This document shows, in pieces, positions 10,041 to 21,488 of a stretch of DNA of 64,000 nt. Source of the DNA: Microbacterium sp. Lineage in GTDB: Bacteria; Actinomycetota; Actinomycetes; Actinomycetales; Microbacteriaceae. Position 1 is the stretch's first letter. The number at the start of each line of letters is the position of its first letter. The stretch is from NCBI RefSeq assembly GCF_017305435.1, contig NZ_JAFKIP010000002.1:558001-622000 (forward strand). The letters are read 5' to 3'. The notes beneath the pieces are model-generated. The model was not told where the DNA came from and did no database searches. It saw only the letters and a list, made by a program, of their open reading frames with translations. A program made the position numbers and the translations under genes.

Positions 10041-10454
10041 ATGTCCACGGAAGAGACCCTCGTCCTCGTGAAGCCCGACGGCGTCGCGCGCGGACTGACC
10101 GGTGCGATCCTCGCGCGCATCGAGGCGAAGGGCTATGCGCTCGTGGACATCAAGCTCGTCGAGCCCGACCGCGATCTGCTCGCGCAGCACTACGCGGAGC
10201 ACGAGGGCAAGCCCTTCTACGAGCCGCTGCTGGAGTTCATGCTCTCCGGTCCGTCGGTCGCGATCCGGCTCGCCGGCAACCGTGTGATCGAAGGCTTCCG
10301 CTCGCTCGCCGGCACGACGGACCCGACGACCGCCGCGCCGGGCACCATCCGCGGTGACTTCGGTCGCGACTGGGGTGTCAAGGTGCAGCAGAACCTCGTG
10401 CACGGGTCGGACAGCCCCGAGTCCGCCGTTCGCGAACTCGCGATCTGGTTCTGA
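10041..10454 (+). CDS. ndk: Nucleoside diphosphate kinase
   Basis: This 137-residue enzyme moves the gamma-phosphate between nucleoside triphosphates and diphosphates through a phosphohistidine. The active-site segment NLVHGSDSPESA near residue 116 contains the catalytic histidine, and the family opening ETLVLVKPDGVARGL is intact. The ATG at 10041 is preceded by GGAGAATGAC, which gives a usable ribosome binding site. The gene begins one base after the upstream stop codon and closes the ileS-folC-DUF4233-ndk run; a leftward gene converges on it 15 bases after the stop. Confidence 0.96.
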   Translation: MSTEETLVLVKPDGVARGLTGAILARIEAKGYALVDIKLVEPDRDLLAQHYAEHEGKPFYEPLLEFMLSGPSVAIRLAGNRVIEGFRSLAGTTDPTTAAPGTIRGDFGRDWGVKVQQNLVHGSDSPESAVRELAIWF

Positions 10455-10469
10455 CGAAACCTCAGCGCG

Positions 10470-11087
10470 TCAGAAGATGACGTCGAGCAGCTGCGGGATG
10501 GCATCCAGTCGCAGCTGCGCGAGGAGCAGTACGACGGCGTAGGTGACGATCGCCATGAGCGGCACCCACGCGGCGAGCTTGCTGCCGACGGCACGCACGC
10601 GCGCGGCATCGGAGATCACGCCGGCGCGCAGCAGGTACACCCAGACCGCGTAGAAGGTCGGGATCGTGACGAGCCACGTCACCATGCACCACGGGCACAG
10701 CGTGCCGAGGAAGAAGATGCTCTGGCTGATGAGCCACAGCACGAAGCCGAACGCGAACGTGATGCCCGCGGCGAAGGCGAGCCAGAACCAGCGCGCGAAC
10801 CGAGCGCCCGAGAGGACGGCCATGCCGACGACGATCGGCGCGACCCAGCCCGTGAGGCCGAGGATCGGGTTCGGGAAGCCGAAGACGCTGCCCTGCCACG
10901 AATCGAGGTTCGCGGTGCACTGCACGATGATGCTGAAATCGCACGACGCCGGCCCGGAGCCCGGGTTCTGAAGCGCGTGGAACTTCTCGACCGTGAGCGC
11001 GAAAGCCGCCCCCCAGCCGATCACTCCCGCGATGACGAGCCACACGGCGAGGGCTTTCGGGCGGGACTCGATGGTGCGCGACGACAT
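10470..11087 (-). CDS. Vitamin K epoxide reductase (VKOR) family protein
   Basis: The 205-residue membrane protein has five predicted helices. It has the bacterial VKOR layout: a loop Cys pair (CDFSIIVQC, near residues 49-57) and the redox CxxC in LCPWCM near residue 131. In actinobacteria such proteins reoxidise DsbA-like partners using menaquinone, supporting disulfide formation outside the membrane. The ATG at 11087 (MSSRTIESRPKALAVW) is chosen because a longer frame upstream is low-complexity and arginine-rich. No thiol oxidase partner is fused to it, unlike some cyanobacterial VKORs. Confidence 0.92.
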   Translation of the reverse strand: MSSRTIESRPKALAVWLVIAGVIGWGAAFALTVEKFHALQNPGSGPASCDFSIIVQCTANLDSWQGSVFGFPNPILGLTGWVAPIVVGMAVLSGARFARWFWLAFAAGITFAFGFVLWLISQSIFFLGTLCPWCMVTWLVTIPTFYAVWVYLLRAGVISDAARVRAVGSKLAAWVPLMAIVTYAVVLLLAQLRLDAIPQLLDVIF

Positions 11088-11386
11088 GGCGTGATTATGG
11101 CATCCGTGCCTTTGCGGCGCGCTCAGAATGCGCCTCGCAGCGGCGCCGCGCGCCGTCACGCGCATTCCGGAGCGGAAAGTGGAATAATGGGCGCGATGCC
11201 GCCGCGGCCGCGCCGCAGCGCATCACCGAAGACTTCGGGCGATGAACGCCCTTCGCAGTACGAGCCCCGCCGCCGAGCGGGTGAGGCTGCAGACCGTATG
11301 AGTTCGCGGCACCTCCGGACCGGAGCGAGACCGCCAGATCTGCCGGGAGTGGCCCGCGGAGCCGCCCCGCAAGGAGTACGCCAGAG

Positions 11387-13891
11387 ATGGCCGATGAGCA
11401 CAATGACATCCCCGATTCCGACCGCGACAACGCCGAACAGACGCTGACGCCCGACCAGGCTCTCGGCTCCGACGCGCCCGCGACACCCGACGACGGCGAC
11501 GTCGTCGCGGAGGCGGAGGCGATCGTCGCCTCCGAAGAGGCCGCCGACGCGGCGGAAGACGCCGCCGCGGTGGCCGACGCGGAGAGCATCGTCGACGACG
11601 CAGCCGCCGCCGAGGAGGTCGCCGAGGAGGCGGTCGTCGCCGATGCCGAGCAGATCGCGACGGATGCCGAGGACGCCGAGAGCGCGGCCGATGCCGCCTT
11701 CGAGGCCGCAGCGGCACAGGCTGCGCCGGTGGAGGACGAACCGGCGGCGCCGGAGCCCGTCACCGCGGTCTCCCTCGGACTGCTGCCCGCGGAGTTCGTC
11801 TCGCAGGTGTCCACGCAGCTCTTCTTCTACGCCCCCGAGCCCATCGCGCAGCCGTCGCGCCCGGGCGACGACGATCGCGATGACCGCGAGGACCAGGGTT
11901 CCGGCCCGGGTTCCAGCGCGCGCCGCCGCGGCCGCCGCCGGGGCGGCGCGCCGATCGGTGACCTCGATGAGGCATCCGGTGCCGACCGCGCGGAGCGGAC
12001 GGAACGAACCGACCGTGGCGGGCGTCAGCCGCGCCAGCGCGCTGTGGAGCTCATCACCGAGCCGCAGCGCATCAAGGGATCGACGCGTCTCGAGGCGAAG
12101 AAGCAGCGCCGTCGCGACGGTCGTGAGGCCGGTCGCCGCCGCACCGTCGTCACGGAGGCCGAGTTCCTCGCCCGCCGCGAGGCCGTCGACCGCGACATGA
12201 TCGTGCGCTCGAAGAACGGGCGGATTCAGATCGCGGTGCTCGAGGACAACGTCCTCGTCGAGCACTACGTCGCGCGCAGCCAGGAATCCTCTCTCATCGG
12301 CAACGTCTACCTCGGACGCGTGCAGAACGTGCTGCCCTCGATGGAGGCGGCGTTCGTCGACATCGGCCGCGGCCGCAACGCGGTGCTGTACTCGGGCGAG
12401 GTCGACTGGGATGCCGTGGAGACCGGCAATCAGCCGCGCCGCATCGAACTCGCGCTGAAGAGCGGTGACCGTGTGCTCGTCCAGGTCACGAAGGACCCGG
12501 TGGGACACAAGGGCGCTCGCCTGACGAGCCAGATCTCGCTCCCCGGCCGCTACCTCGTGTACGTGCCGGGCGGCGCGATGAACGGCATCTCGCGGAAACT
12601 CCCCGACACGGAGCGTGCGCGGCTCAAGCGCATCCTCAAGGAGGTCCTCCCCGAGTCGAGCGGCGTCATCGTGCGCACGGCGGCGGAGGGTGCGACCGAG
12701 GACCAGCTGACTCGCGACGTGCAGCGTCTCACGAGCCAGTGGGAGCACATCTCGAAGCAGGTCGAGACGCAGCAGGCACCGTACCTGCTGCACTCCGAGC
12801 CGGACCTTCTCGTGAAGATCGTCCGCGACGTCTTCAACGAGGACTTCTCGAAGATGCTCATCCAGGGGGAGGACGCGTACCAGACGATCACGTCCTACCT
12901 CGCGGGCGTCGCCCCCGACCTCCTCGAACGCATCGAGAAGTACGAAGAGGACCAGGACCCGTTCGACCGGTTCCGCGTCACCGAGCAGATCGAGAAGGCG
13001 CTCGACCGCAAGGTCTGGCTGCCGTCGGGTGGGTCGCTCGTCATCGACCGCACCGAAGCGATGACGGTGGTCGACGTCAACACCGGCAAGTTCGTCGGGT
13101 CGGGCGGCAACCTCGAAGAGACGGTCACGAAGAACAACCTCGAAGCGGCGGAGGAGATCGTCCGCCAGCTGCGTCTGCGCGATATCGGCGGCATCATCGT
13201 CGTCGACTTCATCGACATGGTGCTCGAGTCGAACCGCGACCTCGTGCTGCGTCGGCTGATCGAGTGCCTGAGCCGCGACCGGACGAAGCACCAGGTCGCG
13301 GAGGTGACCTCGCTCGGACTCGTGCAGATGACCCGCAAGAAGCTCGGCCTCGGTCTCTTGGAGACTTTCAGCGAGCCGTGCGAGGTGTGTGCGGGCCGCG
13401 GAGTGATCGTCCACCACGATCCGGTCGTGAAGCACCGCGCGCCCGTGACGAACGGCTCCGGGAACGCGCGGCGCCCCCGCTCCACGAGCTCCTCGTCTTC
13501 GACCGGTGCGAACGGCGGCGGCACGCACGTCATCACCGAGGGCGCGAAGTCCGCGCTCGCGGCGATCGCGGCATCCACGATTCACCCGGCGACGGGGGAG
13601 GCCGTGGCGGATGCCGCGTCGAGCCCGGTCGCGGCGGACGTCGTCGTCGAGGCGCGTGAGAGCGTGAAGAAGCCGCGTCGCAAGCGGGGCGAAGGGCGCG
13701 CTCGGAGTGAGAAGAGCGACCGCCCTGAAGGCGGGGCCGCGAAGACGGAGAAGGATCTGCTCCTGGATTCTGTGCTGAGCGCCCTCCCGGAGCCCAAGGC
13801 GCCCGGTCAGGGTCGGGGGCGGCGCCGCGTCACGACGGCGGCGCTGAGCGGTACGCCGGTCGACGCGACGCCGGTCACGACGGAGGACTGA
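11387..13891 (+). CDS. rne: Ribonuclease E/G family endoribonuclease
   Basis: This 834-residue protein processes rRNA precursors and degrades mRNA. A long Ala/Glu/Asp-rich N-terminal extension covers about the first 150 residues, then an Arg-rich stretch. The S1-type RNA-binding region follows (SSLIGNVYLGRVQNVLPSMEAAFVDIG, here split; near residue 305). Catalytic acidic positions appear in VVDVNTGKFVG (near 562) and IIVVDFIDM (near 605). The zinc-link cysteines are in EPCEVCAGRG (near 664). The C-terminus is basic and disordered. The 298-base region upstream (11088-11386) contains no other gene; family members often regulate their own leader, but I see no decisive structure. Confidence 0.93.
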   Translation: MADEHNDIPDSDRDNAEQTLTPDQALGSDAPATPDDGDVVAEAEAIVASEEAADAAEDAAAVADAESIVDDAAAAEEVAEEAVVADAEQIATDAEDAESAADAAFEAAAAQAAPVEDEPAAPEPVTAVSLGLLPAEFVSQVSTQLFFYAPEPIAQPSRPGDDDRDDREDQGSGPGSSARRRGRRRGGAPIGDLDEASGADRAERTERTDRGGRQPRQRAVELITEPQRIKGSTRLEAKKQRRRDGREAGRRRTVVTEAEFLARREAVDRDMIVRSKNGRIQIAVLEDNVLVEHYVARSQESSLIGNVYLGRVQNVLPSMEAAFVDIGRGRNAVLYSGEVDWDAVETGNQPRRIELALKSGDRVLVQVTKDPVGHKGARLTSQISLPGRYLVYVPGGAMNGISRKLPDTERARLKRILKEVLPESSGVIVRTAAEGATEDQLTRDVQRLTSQWEHISKQVETQQAPYLLHSEPDLLVKIVRDVFNEDFSKMLIQGEDAYQTITSYLAGVAPDLLERIEKYEEDQDPFDRFRVTEQIEKALDRKVWLPSGGSLVIDRTEAMTVVDVNTGKFVGSGGNLEETVTKNNLEAAEEIVRQLRLRDIGGIIVVDFIDMVLESNRDLVLRRLIECLSRDRTKHQVAEVTSLGLVQMTRKKLGLGLLETFSEPCEVCAGRGVIVHHDPVVKHRAPVTNGSGNARRPRSTSSSSSTGANGGGTHVITEGAKSALAAIAASTIHPATGEAVADAASSPVAADVVVEARESVKKPRRKRGEGRARSEKSDRPEGGAAKTEKDLLLDSVLSALPEPKAPGQGRGRRRVTTAALSGTPVDATPVTTED

Positions 13892-13938
13892 TCCGGGCGG
13901 CGCGGGCCGGCGGCGGGCATCCGCGGGACATCCGCTCG

Positions 13939-14223
13939 TCAGCGGGTCGTGGCTCGCGCACGCCGCTCCCGCGCCGTCACCCGCAGACCCGACGCGATGA
14001 GCCGGCGTACGAGCTCGTGCCCGCTCACGTGCTGCGCCCCGGCAGCGACGAGACGCGCGTGCGCGTCCTCGGGGACGTCGTAGTGATCGAGGTCGAAGCC
14101 GCGATGCGGGATGCCCTGGGCAGACGCGAACGCGTGCAGTTCGGCGAGATCGGTGTCGCTCACCAGATGCGCCCACAGCCTGCCGTGAGCCGGCCAGCGC
14201 GGGTCGTCGATCAGGATCACCAT
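13939..14223 (-). CDS. DUF4031 domain-containing protein
   Basis: This is a 94-residue protein with the signature opening [20 protein letters not shown] and a central [12 protein letters not shown] motif characteristic of DUF4031. The start at 14223 is preferred because the family begins immediately with this motif; the upstream extension is unrelated. The gene is leftward, convergent with rne and divergent from rplU. The function is not known. Confidence 0.85.
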   Translation of the reverse strand: MVILIDDPRWPAHGRLWAHLVSDTDLAELHAFASAQGIPHRGFDLDHYDVPEDAHARLVAAGAQHVSGHELVRRLIASGLRVTARERRARATTR

Positions 14224-14264
14224 CGCCCCATCGTAAGCATCCGCGACACGCGCATCGGATGCTT

Positions 14265-14293
14265 TTGCCCGCTGGGCCCGCATCCGGTAAAGT
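14265..14293 (+). promoter_or_regulatory. Likely sigma70-type promoter of rplU-rpmA
   Basis: A TTGCCC -35-like box (14265-14270) and a TAAAGT -10-like box (14288-14293) are separated by 17 bases, leaving a leader of about 100 bases before rplU. The placement upstream of a ribosomal protein operon fits. The leader could bind the L21 protein or another factor but shows no clear structure. Confidence 0.5.
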
Positions 14294-14402
14294 AGTCCCT
14301 TGGTGCGTCGAGGTTCCGCCTCCGCGCCCGCAGACTCGTCAGAGGCGATTCGCCTCGGAAGACAATCGGAGCCGAGCGCTCCACAGAAGAAACAGGTGTG
14401 AA

Positions 14403-14711
14403 GTGGTTTACGCAGTTGTGCGCGCCGGAGGCCGGCAGGAAAAGGTCGAGGTCGGCACGATCGTCGTGCTCGACCGTCAGCAGGCCAAGGTCGGCGACAA
14501 GATCGAGCTCCCCGCGGTCCTCTTCGTGGACGGCGACGCCGTGACCACCGATGCGGACAAGCTCGCGAAGGTCACGGTCACCGCCGAGGTCCTCGGCGAG
14601 GAGCGCGGTCCGAAGATCGTGATCCAGAAGTTCAAGAACAAGACCGGCTACAAGAAGCGCCAGGGGCACCGTCAGGACCTCACGCGCGTCAAGATCACCG
14701 GCATCAAGTAA
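14403..14711 (+). CDS. rplU: 50S ribosomal protein L21
   Basis: The 102-residue product begins [18 protein letters not shown] and ends with the conserved [12 protein letters not shown] segment. The start is GTG at 14403, preceded by GGTGTGAA; there is no ATG alternative consistent with the family N-terminus. It sits 18 bases upstream of rpmA, the standard arrangement, and is most likely co-transcribed with it from the promoter near 14265. Confidence 0.96.
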   Translation: MVYAVVRAGGRQEKVEVGTIVVLDRQQAKVGDKIELPAVLFVDGDAVTTDADKLAKVTVTAEVLGEERGPKIVIQKFKNKTGYKKRQGHRQDLTRVKITGIK

Positions 14712-14729
14712 GCCACGGGAGAAGACGAG

Positions 14730-14987
14730 ATGGCACACAAAAAGGGCGCAAGCTCTACCCGTAACGGGCGTGACTCCAACGCACAGCGACTGGGCGTGAA
14801 GCGCTTCGGCGGCCAGCAGGTCCTCGCCGGCGAGATCATCGTCCGCCAGCGCGGCACGCACTTCCACCCCGGCGCGAACGTCGGCCGCGGCGGCGACGAC
14901 ACGCTGTTCGCCCTCGAGGCGGGCGCGGTCGAGTTCGGCACGAAGGGCGGCCGCAAGGTCGTCAACATCGTGGCGGCGGCTGAGTAA
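14730..14987 (+). CDS. rpmA: 50S ribosomal protein L27
   Basis: The 85-residue protein begins [17 protein letters not shown], the conserved L27 N-terminus that reaches the peptidyl transferase centre. There is no N-terminal leader cleaved by a Prp-type protease as in Firmicutes. A hairpin at 15005-15032 lies between this gene and obg. Confidence 0.97.
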   Translation: MAHKKGASSTRNGRDSNAQRLGVKRFGGQQVLAGEIIVRQRGTHFHPGANVGRGGDDTLFALEAGAVEFGTKGGRKVVNIVAAAE

Positions 14988-17422
<2,435 letters not shown>

Positions 17423-17463
17423 TCGGTGCGACTCGGCATCCGTCGGCTCGTTACACTGGGCGG

Positions 17464-18732
17464 ATGACTACCCCGGCGATGACCGCAACGACGGCGCGCG
17501 AGCGCATGGAGTTCGCGAAGACCGCTTCTCGCAGCGTGGGACTGCTGAGCGACGCGGCCAAGGCGGATGCGCTGCGTACGATCGCGACGGCGATCGAGGA
17601 CGCGGCGACCGACATCGTCGCCGCCAATGCCGAGGATCTGCGCCGCGGCGAGCAGAACGGCCTCTTGGCCGGACTACTCGACCGCCTCCGGCTCGACGAG
17701 GCCCGCGTGCATGCCCTCGCAGCCGCTGTGCGGGACGTCGCCGACCTGCCCGACCCCGTTGGGCGCATCCTCGACGAGCGCACGTTGTCCAATGGCGTCC
17801 ACCTGCAGAAGGTGTCTGTCCCGTTCGGTGTGATCGGGTCGATCTACGAGGCGCGACCGAACGTGACCGTCGACATCGCCGCCCTGGCTCTGCGCTCGGG
17901 CAACGCCGTGGTGCTGCGCGGCGGGACCGCGGCGCAGTCGAGCAATGCGACGCTCGTCGCCGTCATGCGCGGCGCACTGGCATCCGTCGGCATCGACCCC
18001 GAGGCGATCCAGACGGTCGATGACTTCGGACGCGACGGCGCGGACGCGCTCATGCAGGCCCGCGGGCTCGTCGACGTGCTCGTGCCGCGGGGGAGCGCGC
18101 AACTCATCGAGACCGTCGTGACGCAGTCATCGGTCCCGGTCATCGAGACGGGTGCGGGCGTCGTCCACATCGTCCTCGACGCGTCGGCGCCGCTCGAATG
18201 GGCGCAGCAGATCGTCGTGAACGCGAAGGTGCAGCGTCCGAGCGTCTGCAACGCGGTCGAGACGGTGCTCGTCGTGCGGGATGCCGCGGACCGCCTCGTC
18301 CCGCCCGTGGCGGCCGCACTGGAAGACGCCGGCGTCACGATCCACGGCGACGACGACGTGCGCGCGCTCGTACCGGGTGCGGTGCCCGTGATGGATGCCG
18401 ACTGGGCCACCGAGCACATGAGCCTCGATCTGTCGATGCGCGTCGTCGACGACCTGGACGAGGCTCTCGACCACATCCGCCGCTACTCGACGCACCACAC
18501 CGAGTCGATCATCACGACCGATGAGCGCAATGCGGAGCGGTTCCTCGCCGAGGTGGACTCGGCCGTCGTGATGGCCAACGCGTCCACGCGCTTCACCGAC
18601 GGGGGCGAGTTCGGGTTCGGGGCCGAAGTGGGCATCTCGACGCAGAAGCTGCACGCCCGCGGGCCCATGGGGCTCCCGGAGCTGACGAGCACGAAGTGGC
18701 TCGCGCGCGGCGCCGGGCAGATTCGCGCCTGA
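17464..18732 (+). CDS. proA: Gamma-glutamyl phosphate reductase
   Basis: Second proline synthesis enzyme, reducing gamma-glutamyl phosphate with NADPH. It has 422 residues of the aldehyde dehydrogenase superfamily: EARPNVTVDIAALALRSGNA near residue 140, the catalytic cysteine region QRPSVCNAVET near residue 262, and the C-terminal FGFGAEVGISTQKLHARGP, here split, near residue 380. The ATG at 17464 lies 41 bases after proB. Confidence 0.96.
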   Translation: MTTPAMTATTARERMEFAKTASRSVGLLSDAAKADALRTIATAIEDAATDIVAANAEDLRRGEQNGLLAGLLDRLRLDEARVHALAAAVRDVADLPDPVGRILDERTLSNGVHLQKVSVPFGVIGSIYEARPNVTVDIAALALRSGNAVVLRGGTAAQSSNATLVAVMRGALASVGIDPEAIQTVDDFGRDGADALMQARGLVDVLVPRGSAQLIETVVTQSSVPVIETGAGVVHIVLDASAPLEWAQQIVVNAKVQRPSVCNAVETVLVVRDAADRLVPPVAAALEDAGVTIHGDDDVRALVPGAVPVMDADWATEHMSLDLSMRVVDDLDEALDHIRRYSTHHTESIITTDERNAERFLAEVDSAVVMANASTRFTDGGEFGFGAEVGISTQKLHARGPMGLPELTSTKWLARGAGQIRA

Positions 18733-18772
18733 ACCGCCTAAACTTGACTCACCCGAACCGAACGGAGCCCGA

Positions 18773-19000
18773 ATGACCATCGCCACGATCATCGCCCTCG
18801 CCACCGAGACGGCGGAGCATCACGGCAACGTCCAGGGCGAGACCTTCGTCTTCGGCGCGATCGCCATGGTCGTGTTCCTCGCGCTCGGCTTCGTCACGCT
18901 GTCGTACCGCAACGTGGCGAACCGTCACGCTCACAAGGCCGAGGCCTACGCCAAGGCGCACCCCGTCGATCAGGCGCAGGTGGGCCACGGCCACCACTGA
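18773..19000 (+). CDS. Small membrane protein between proA and nadD
   Basis: This 75-residue protein has one strong hydrophobic segment at about residues 26-45 (FVFGAIAMVVFLALGFVTL) and a histidine-rich C-terminus ending GHGHH. The ATG at 18773 follows ACGGAGCCCGA. It is 9 bases upstream of nadD and probably co-transcribed. I do not recognise a named family; the short C-terminal His cluster could bind metal but that is only a guess. Confidence 0.7.
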   Translation: MTIATIIALATETAEHHGNVQGETFVFGAIAMVVFLALGFVTLSYRNVANRHAHKAEAYAKAHPVDQAQVGHGHH

Positions 19001-19009
19001 GGCAGGCGG

Positions 19010-19606
19010 ATGGCTTCGGAGCGCGCCCCGCGGATCGGGGTCATGGGCGGGACGTTCGATCCCATCCATCACGGACACCTCGTCGCGGCCAGCGAAGTCG
19101 CTCAGTCCTTCGACCTCGACGAGGTCGTCTTCGTGCCCACGGGTCGTCCGTGGCAGAAGGACAAGGTGACCGAGAGCGAGCACCGCTACCTCATGACGGT
19201 GATCGCCACGGCATCCAACCCGCGCTTCACGGTGAGCCGCGTCGACATCGACCGCGACGGACCGACGTACACGATCGACACCCTGCGGGAGCTGAGGCAG
19301 GCGCGACCGGATGCCGAGCTCTTCTTCATCACGGGCGCGGACGCCATCGAGCAGATCCTCAGCTGGCGCGATCACGGCGAGCTGTGGGATCTCGCCCACT
19401 TCGTCGCCGTCTCGCGGCCCGGGCACGTGCTCAGCACGGAAGGCCTGCCCACGGAGAACGTGAGCCAGCTCGAGATCCCCGCTCTGGCGATCTCCTCGAC
19501 CGACTGCCGCGCACGCGTGCGTGCGGGAAACCCGGTGTGGTATCTCGTCCCCGACGGCGTCGTCCAATACATTGCGAAGCACCACCTGTACCGGAGCGAG
19601 GCATGA
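19010..19606 (+). CDS. nadD: Nicotinate-nucleotide adenylyltransferase
   Basis: This enzyme of 198 residues makes nicotinate adenine dinucleotide in NAD synthesis. The nucleotidyltransferase motif [12 protein letters not shown] is near residue 14, and the second conserved motif [10 protein letters not shown] (the ISSTxIR equivalent) is near residue 163. The ATG at 19010 fits the family N-terminus. Its stop overlaps the next start by four bases (ATGA). Confidence 0.96.
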   Translation: MASERAPRIGVMGGTFDPIHHGHLVAASEVAQSFDLDEVVFVPTGRPWQKDKVTESEHRYLMTVIATASNPRFTVSRVDIDRDGPTYTIDTLRELRQARPDAELFFITGADAIEQILSWRDHGELWDLAHFVAVSRPGHVLSTEGLPTENVSQLEIPALAISSTDCRARVRAGNPVWYLVPDGVVQYIAKHHLYRSEA

Positions 19607-20574
19607 GCACACCCGATCAGCCCGACACCCCTCAGCTGACGCGGCGTCAGCTGCGCGAGTTGCGCAACACCGCATCGAACCCGATCATCACACCCGAGCA
19701 GGCACAGGAGAGCGCGGCCGCGGTCGCCGCGCCGCTGCCTCGGGCCGCTGAGCCCGTGACGGTCGAGGACGCCCCGACCGAGCAGGACGTCGACCTCGGT
19801 TCGCCCGCGCTGACCCGTCGTGCGGCACGCCAGCAGGAACGTCTGCGTACGGCGTCCGTACCCGTCGTCGACGAGGACATCGACGCGCACGAGGACCCGG
19901 ATTCGGCTGACGCCCCCCGGGAGGACCCCGGCAGCGTCGACGTCGCCGACCCGGACACGGCCGCGGAGGCTCTCGCGGAGGCGCAGAGCGAGTCTCCGGA
20001 CATCGAGGTCGCCCCGGTGGAACCCGAGACGACGGACGCGGACAGCGGGGATGCCGACGACGAGCCTCGGGCGGTCGTCGCACCGACGTTCGGGTCGGGT
20101 CTGCTCGCCGGAGAGGGCGTGGAGCTCGACCTGCCGGCATCCTTCGATCAGCTGCTCACCCGCGGAAGCGCGGCCACCGGATCGCTGGCGGCATCCAACG
20201 CCCTGATCCTCTCGCAGACTCCGGAGACCGGGGCCTTCACCTCGCCGATCGCGGGCACCGGTGAGGTGCTCGTCACCGGCACCTACAGCCTTCCGGAGTC
20301 GTTCGGGTCGACGGGCACGTCGCGCGGATCGTCGGACGGCAAGGAGATCGACGCGATCCTCGTCGACGGAGAGCTGCCCGCGACCTCGTCGCCCACGCCG
20401 ATCGCGGCGAGCTCCGCGATCAGCACCATCAAGAGCGCCGAAGACATCATCAAGCCGCCGGCCCCCGAGAAGGGGAGCCGCCTCATGATCGCCCTCGGCA
20501 TCACCGCCGGCGCGCTCGCGCTCGCCCTCATGGGCGTGCTGATCGTCGCCCTCTTCACGGGAGCCTTCCGTTGA
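19603..20574 (+). CDS. Acidic protein with a C-terminal membrane anchor, unknown function
   Basis: The protein has 323 residues. It starts [20 protein letters not shown], then is mostly Ala/Glu/Asp/Pro-rich and probably disordered. A repeated TRRxxRxxxR pattern appears near residues 12-20 and 69-80 ([23 protein letters not shown]). One transmembrane helix lies at about residues 298-320. It is translationally coupled to nadD (ATGA) and to rsfS (TTGA). Similar disordered-plus-anchor proteins are common at this place in Microbacteriaceae; the role is unknown. Confidence 0.75.
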   Translation: MSTPDQPDTPQLTRRQLRELRNTASNPIITPEQAQESAAAVAAPLPRAAEPVTVEDAPTEQDVDLGSPALTRRAARQQERLRTASVPVVDEDIDAHEDPDSADAPREDPGSVDVADPDTAAEALAEAQSESPDIEVAPVEPETTDADSGDADDEPRAVVAPTFGSGLLAGEGVELDLPASFDQLLTRGSAATGSLAASNALILSQTPETGAFTSPIAGTGEVLVTGTYSLPESFGSTGTSRGSSDGKEIDAILVDGELPATSSPTPIAASSAISTIKSAEDIIKPPAPEKGSRLMIALGITAGALALALMGVLIVALFTGAFR

Positions 20575-20945
20575 CCGCATCGCCCCGCACGACCGAACTC
20601 GTCCAGATCGCTGCCGCGGCAGCGGACAGCAAGGGCGCCGAGGATCTCGTCGCCTTCGACGTGTCCGAGCCGCTGCCCCTCGTCGACGCGTTCCTGCTCG
20701 CGACGGGCTCGAGCGAACGCAATGTCGCCGCGATCGCGGATGCCGTGGAAGAGGCGATGCTCGAGCAGGGCGTCAAGCGTCTGCGGCGCGAAGGCAAGCA
20801 CGAAGCGCGCTGGATCCTCGTCGACTTCGGCGATCTGGTCGTCCACGTCTTCCACGAGCAGGAGCGGGTCTTCTATGGCCTCGAACGGCTCTGGACGGAC
20901 TGCCCCATCATCCCGACGGGCGTCCCCGTCGACGCGCCCGAGTAG
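20571..20945 (+). CDS. rsfS: Ribosome silencing factor RsfS
   Basis: This 124-residue protein binds L14 and blocks subunit joining under nutrient limitation. It carries the family segments VAFDVSEPLPLVDAFLLATGSSERNV (split here) and the HEARWILVDFGDLVVHVFHEQER region. It uses TTG at 20571 overlapping the previous stop codon; no better start is present upstream. It is the last gene before the tRNA and the island boundary. Confidence 0.94.
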   Translation: MTASPRTTELVQIAAAAADSKGAEDLVAFDVSEPLPLVDAFLLATGSSERNVAAIADAVEEAMLEQGVKRLRREGKHEARWILVDFGDLVVHVFHEQERVFYGLERLWTDCPIIPTGVPVDAPE

Positions 20946-21021
20946 GGGCTCGGTTCGTGGCATCCGCTGCGATGTAGTAGCATCGAAGGGTTGCCGCGGG
21001 AGCGGTAACGACCCAGAGAAT

Positions 21022-21097
21022 GGGCCTGTGGCGCAGCTGGTAGCGCACCTGCATGGCATGCAGGGGGTCAGGGGTTCGAGTCCCCTCAGGTCCACCA
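21022..21097 (+). tRNA. tRNA-Ala (anticodon GGC)
   Basis: The 76-base gene folds as a cloverleaf: acceptor GGGCCTG with CAGGTCC, anticodon stem CCTGC/GCAGG with loop ATGGCAT giving anticodon GGC, and T arm GGGGTTCGAGTCCCC. The terminal CCA is encoded (21095-21097). It lies directly upstream of the excisionase and integrase genes, and tRNA 3' ends are the usual target of such tyrosine recombinases. The gene is intact, so the integrated element has restored it. Confidence 0.96.
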
Positions 21098-21124
21098 AAA
21101 CTCCCGGTAAAGCACCGAATCTTC

Positions 21125-21142
21125 ACTCCCTGATCAGGGAGT
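21125..21142. promoter_or_regulatory. 18-bp perfect palindrome behind the tRNA
   Basis: ACTCCCTGATCAGGGAGT reads identically on both strands. It lies 28 bases after the tRNA and 112 bases before the excisionase start. It is probably an operator for the excisionase-integrase genes or an arm-type recombinase site. It has no T run, so it is less likely to be a terminator. Confidence 0.55.
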
Positions 21143-21254
21143 TTGAATGTTTGGTAGTCGTTTACTGGACACTTCGCCGGGTCGCCGCAGTGCGCTTTCG
21201 GACCTTCTCGGAGTATCTGGAAGGTACGCGGCAAGGCCCGCGCACCTTCGCTGT

Positions 21255-21488
21255 ATGGACGGTGTTGGCACCTCAGAGTCGGGACACGGGAACTACGTGT
21301 CGCTGGCTGAGCTTGCCGCGCAGCTCAAAGTCTCCGTGCAGACGATCTACGACCTGCGGAGCAAGGGTCGTGGCCCCCGTGGGTTTCGTGTCGGCACGCA
21401 GCTGAGGTTTCGTGAGAGCGAGATCGACGCGTGGGTCCAGCGCATGGAGCTGGCCGACGAGCAGCGTCACGCCGGCGGTGCGTCATGA
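21255..21488 (+). CDS. Excisionase-like helix-turn-helix protein
   Basis: This is a 77-residue DNA-binding protein of the MerR-like/HTH_17 type: YVSLAELAAQLKVSVQTIYDLRSKGRGP then FRVGTQLRFRESEIDAWVQRM, both split here. This architecture is typical of recombination directionality factors encoded next to integrases. The ATG at 21255 gives the compact domain. It overlaps the integrase start by four bases (ATGA), so both are made together. Confidence 0.82.
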   Translation: MDGVGTSESGHGNYVSLAELAAQLKVSVQTIYDLRSKGRGPRGFRVGTQLRFRESEIDAWVQRMELADEQRHAGGAS

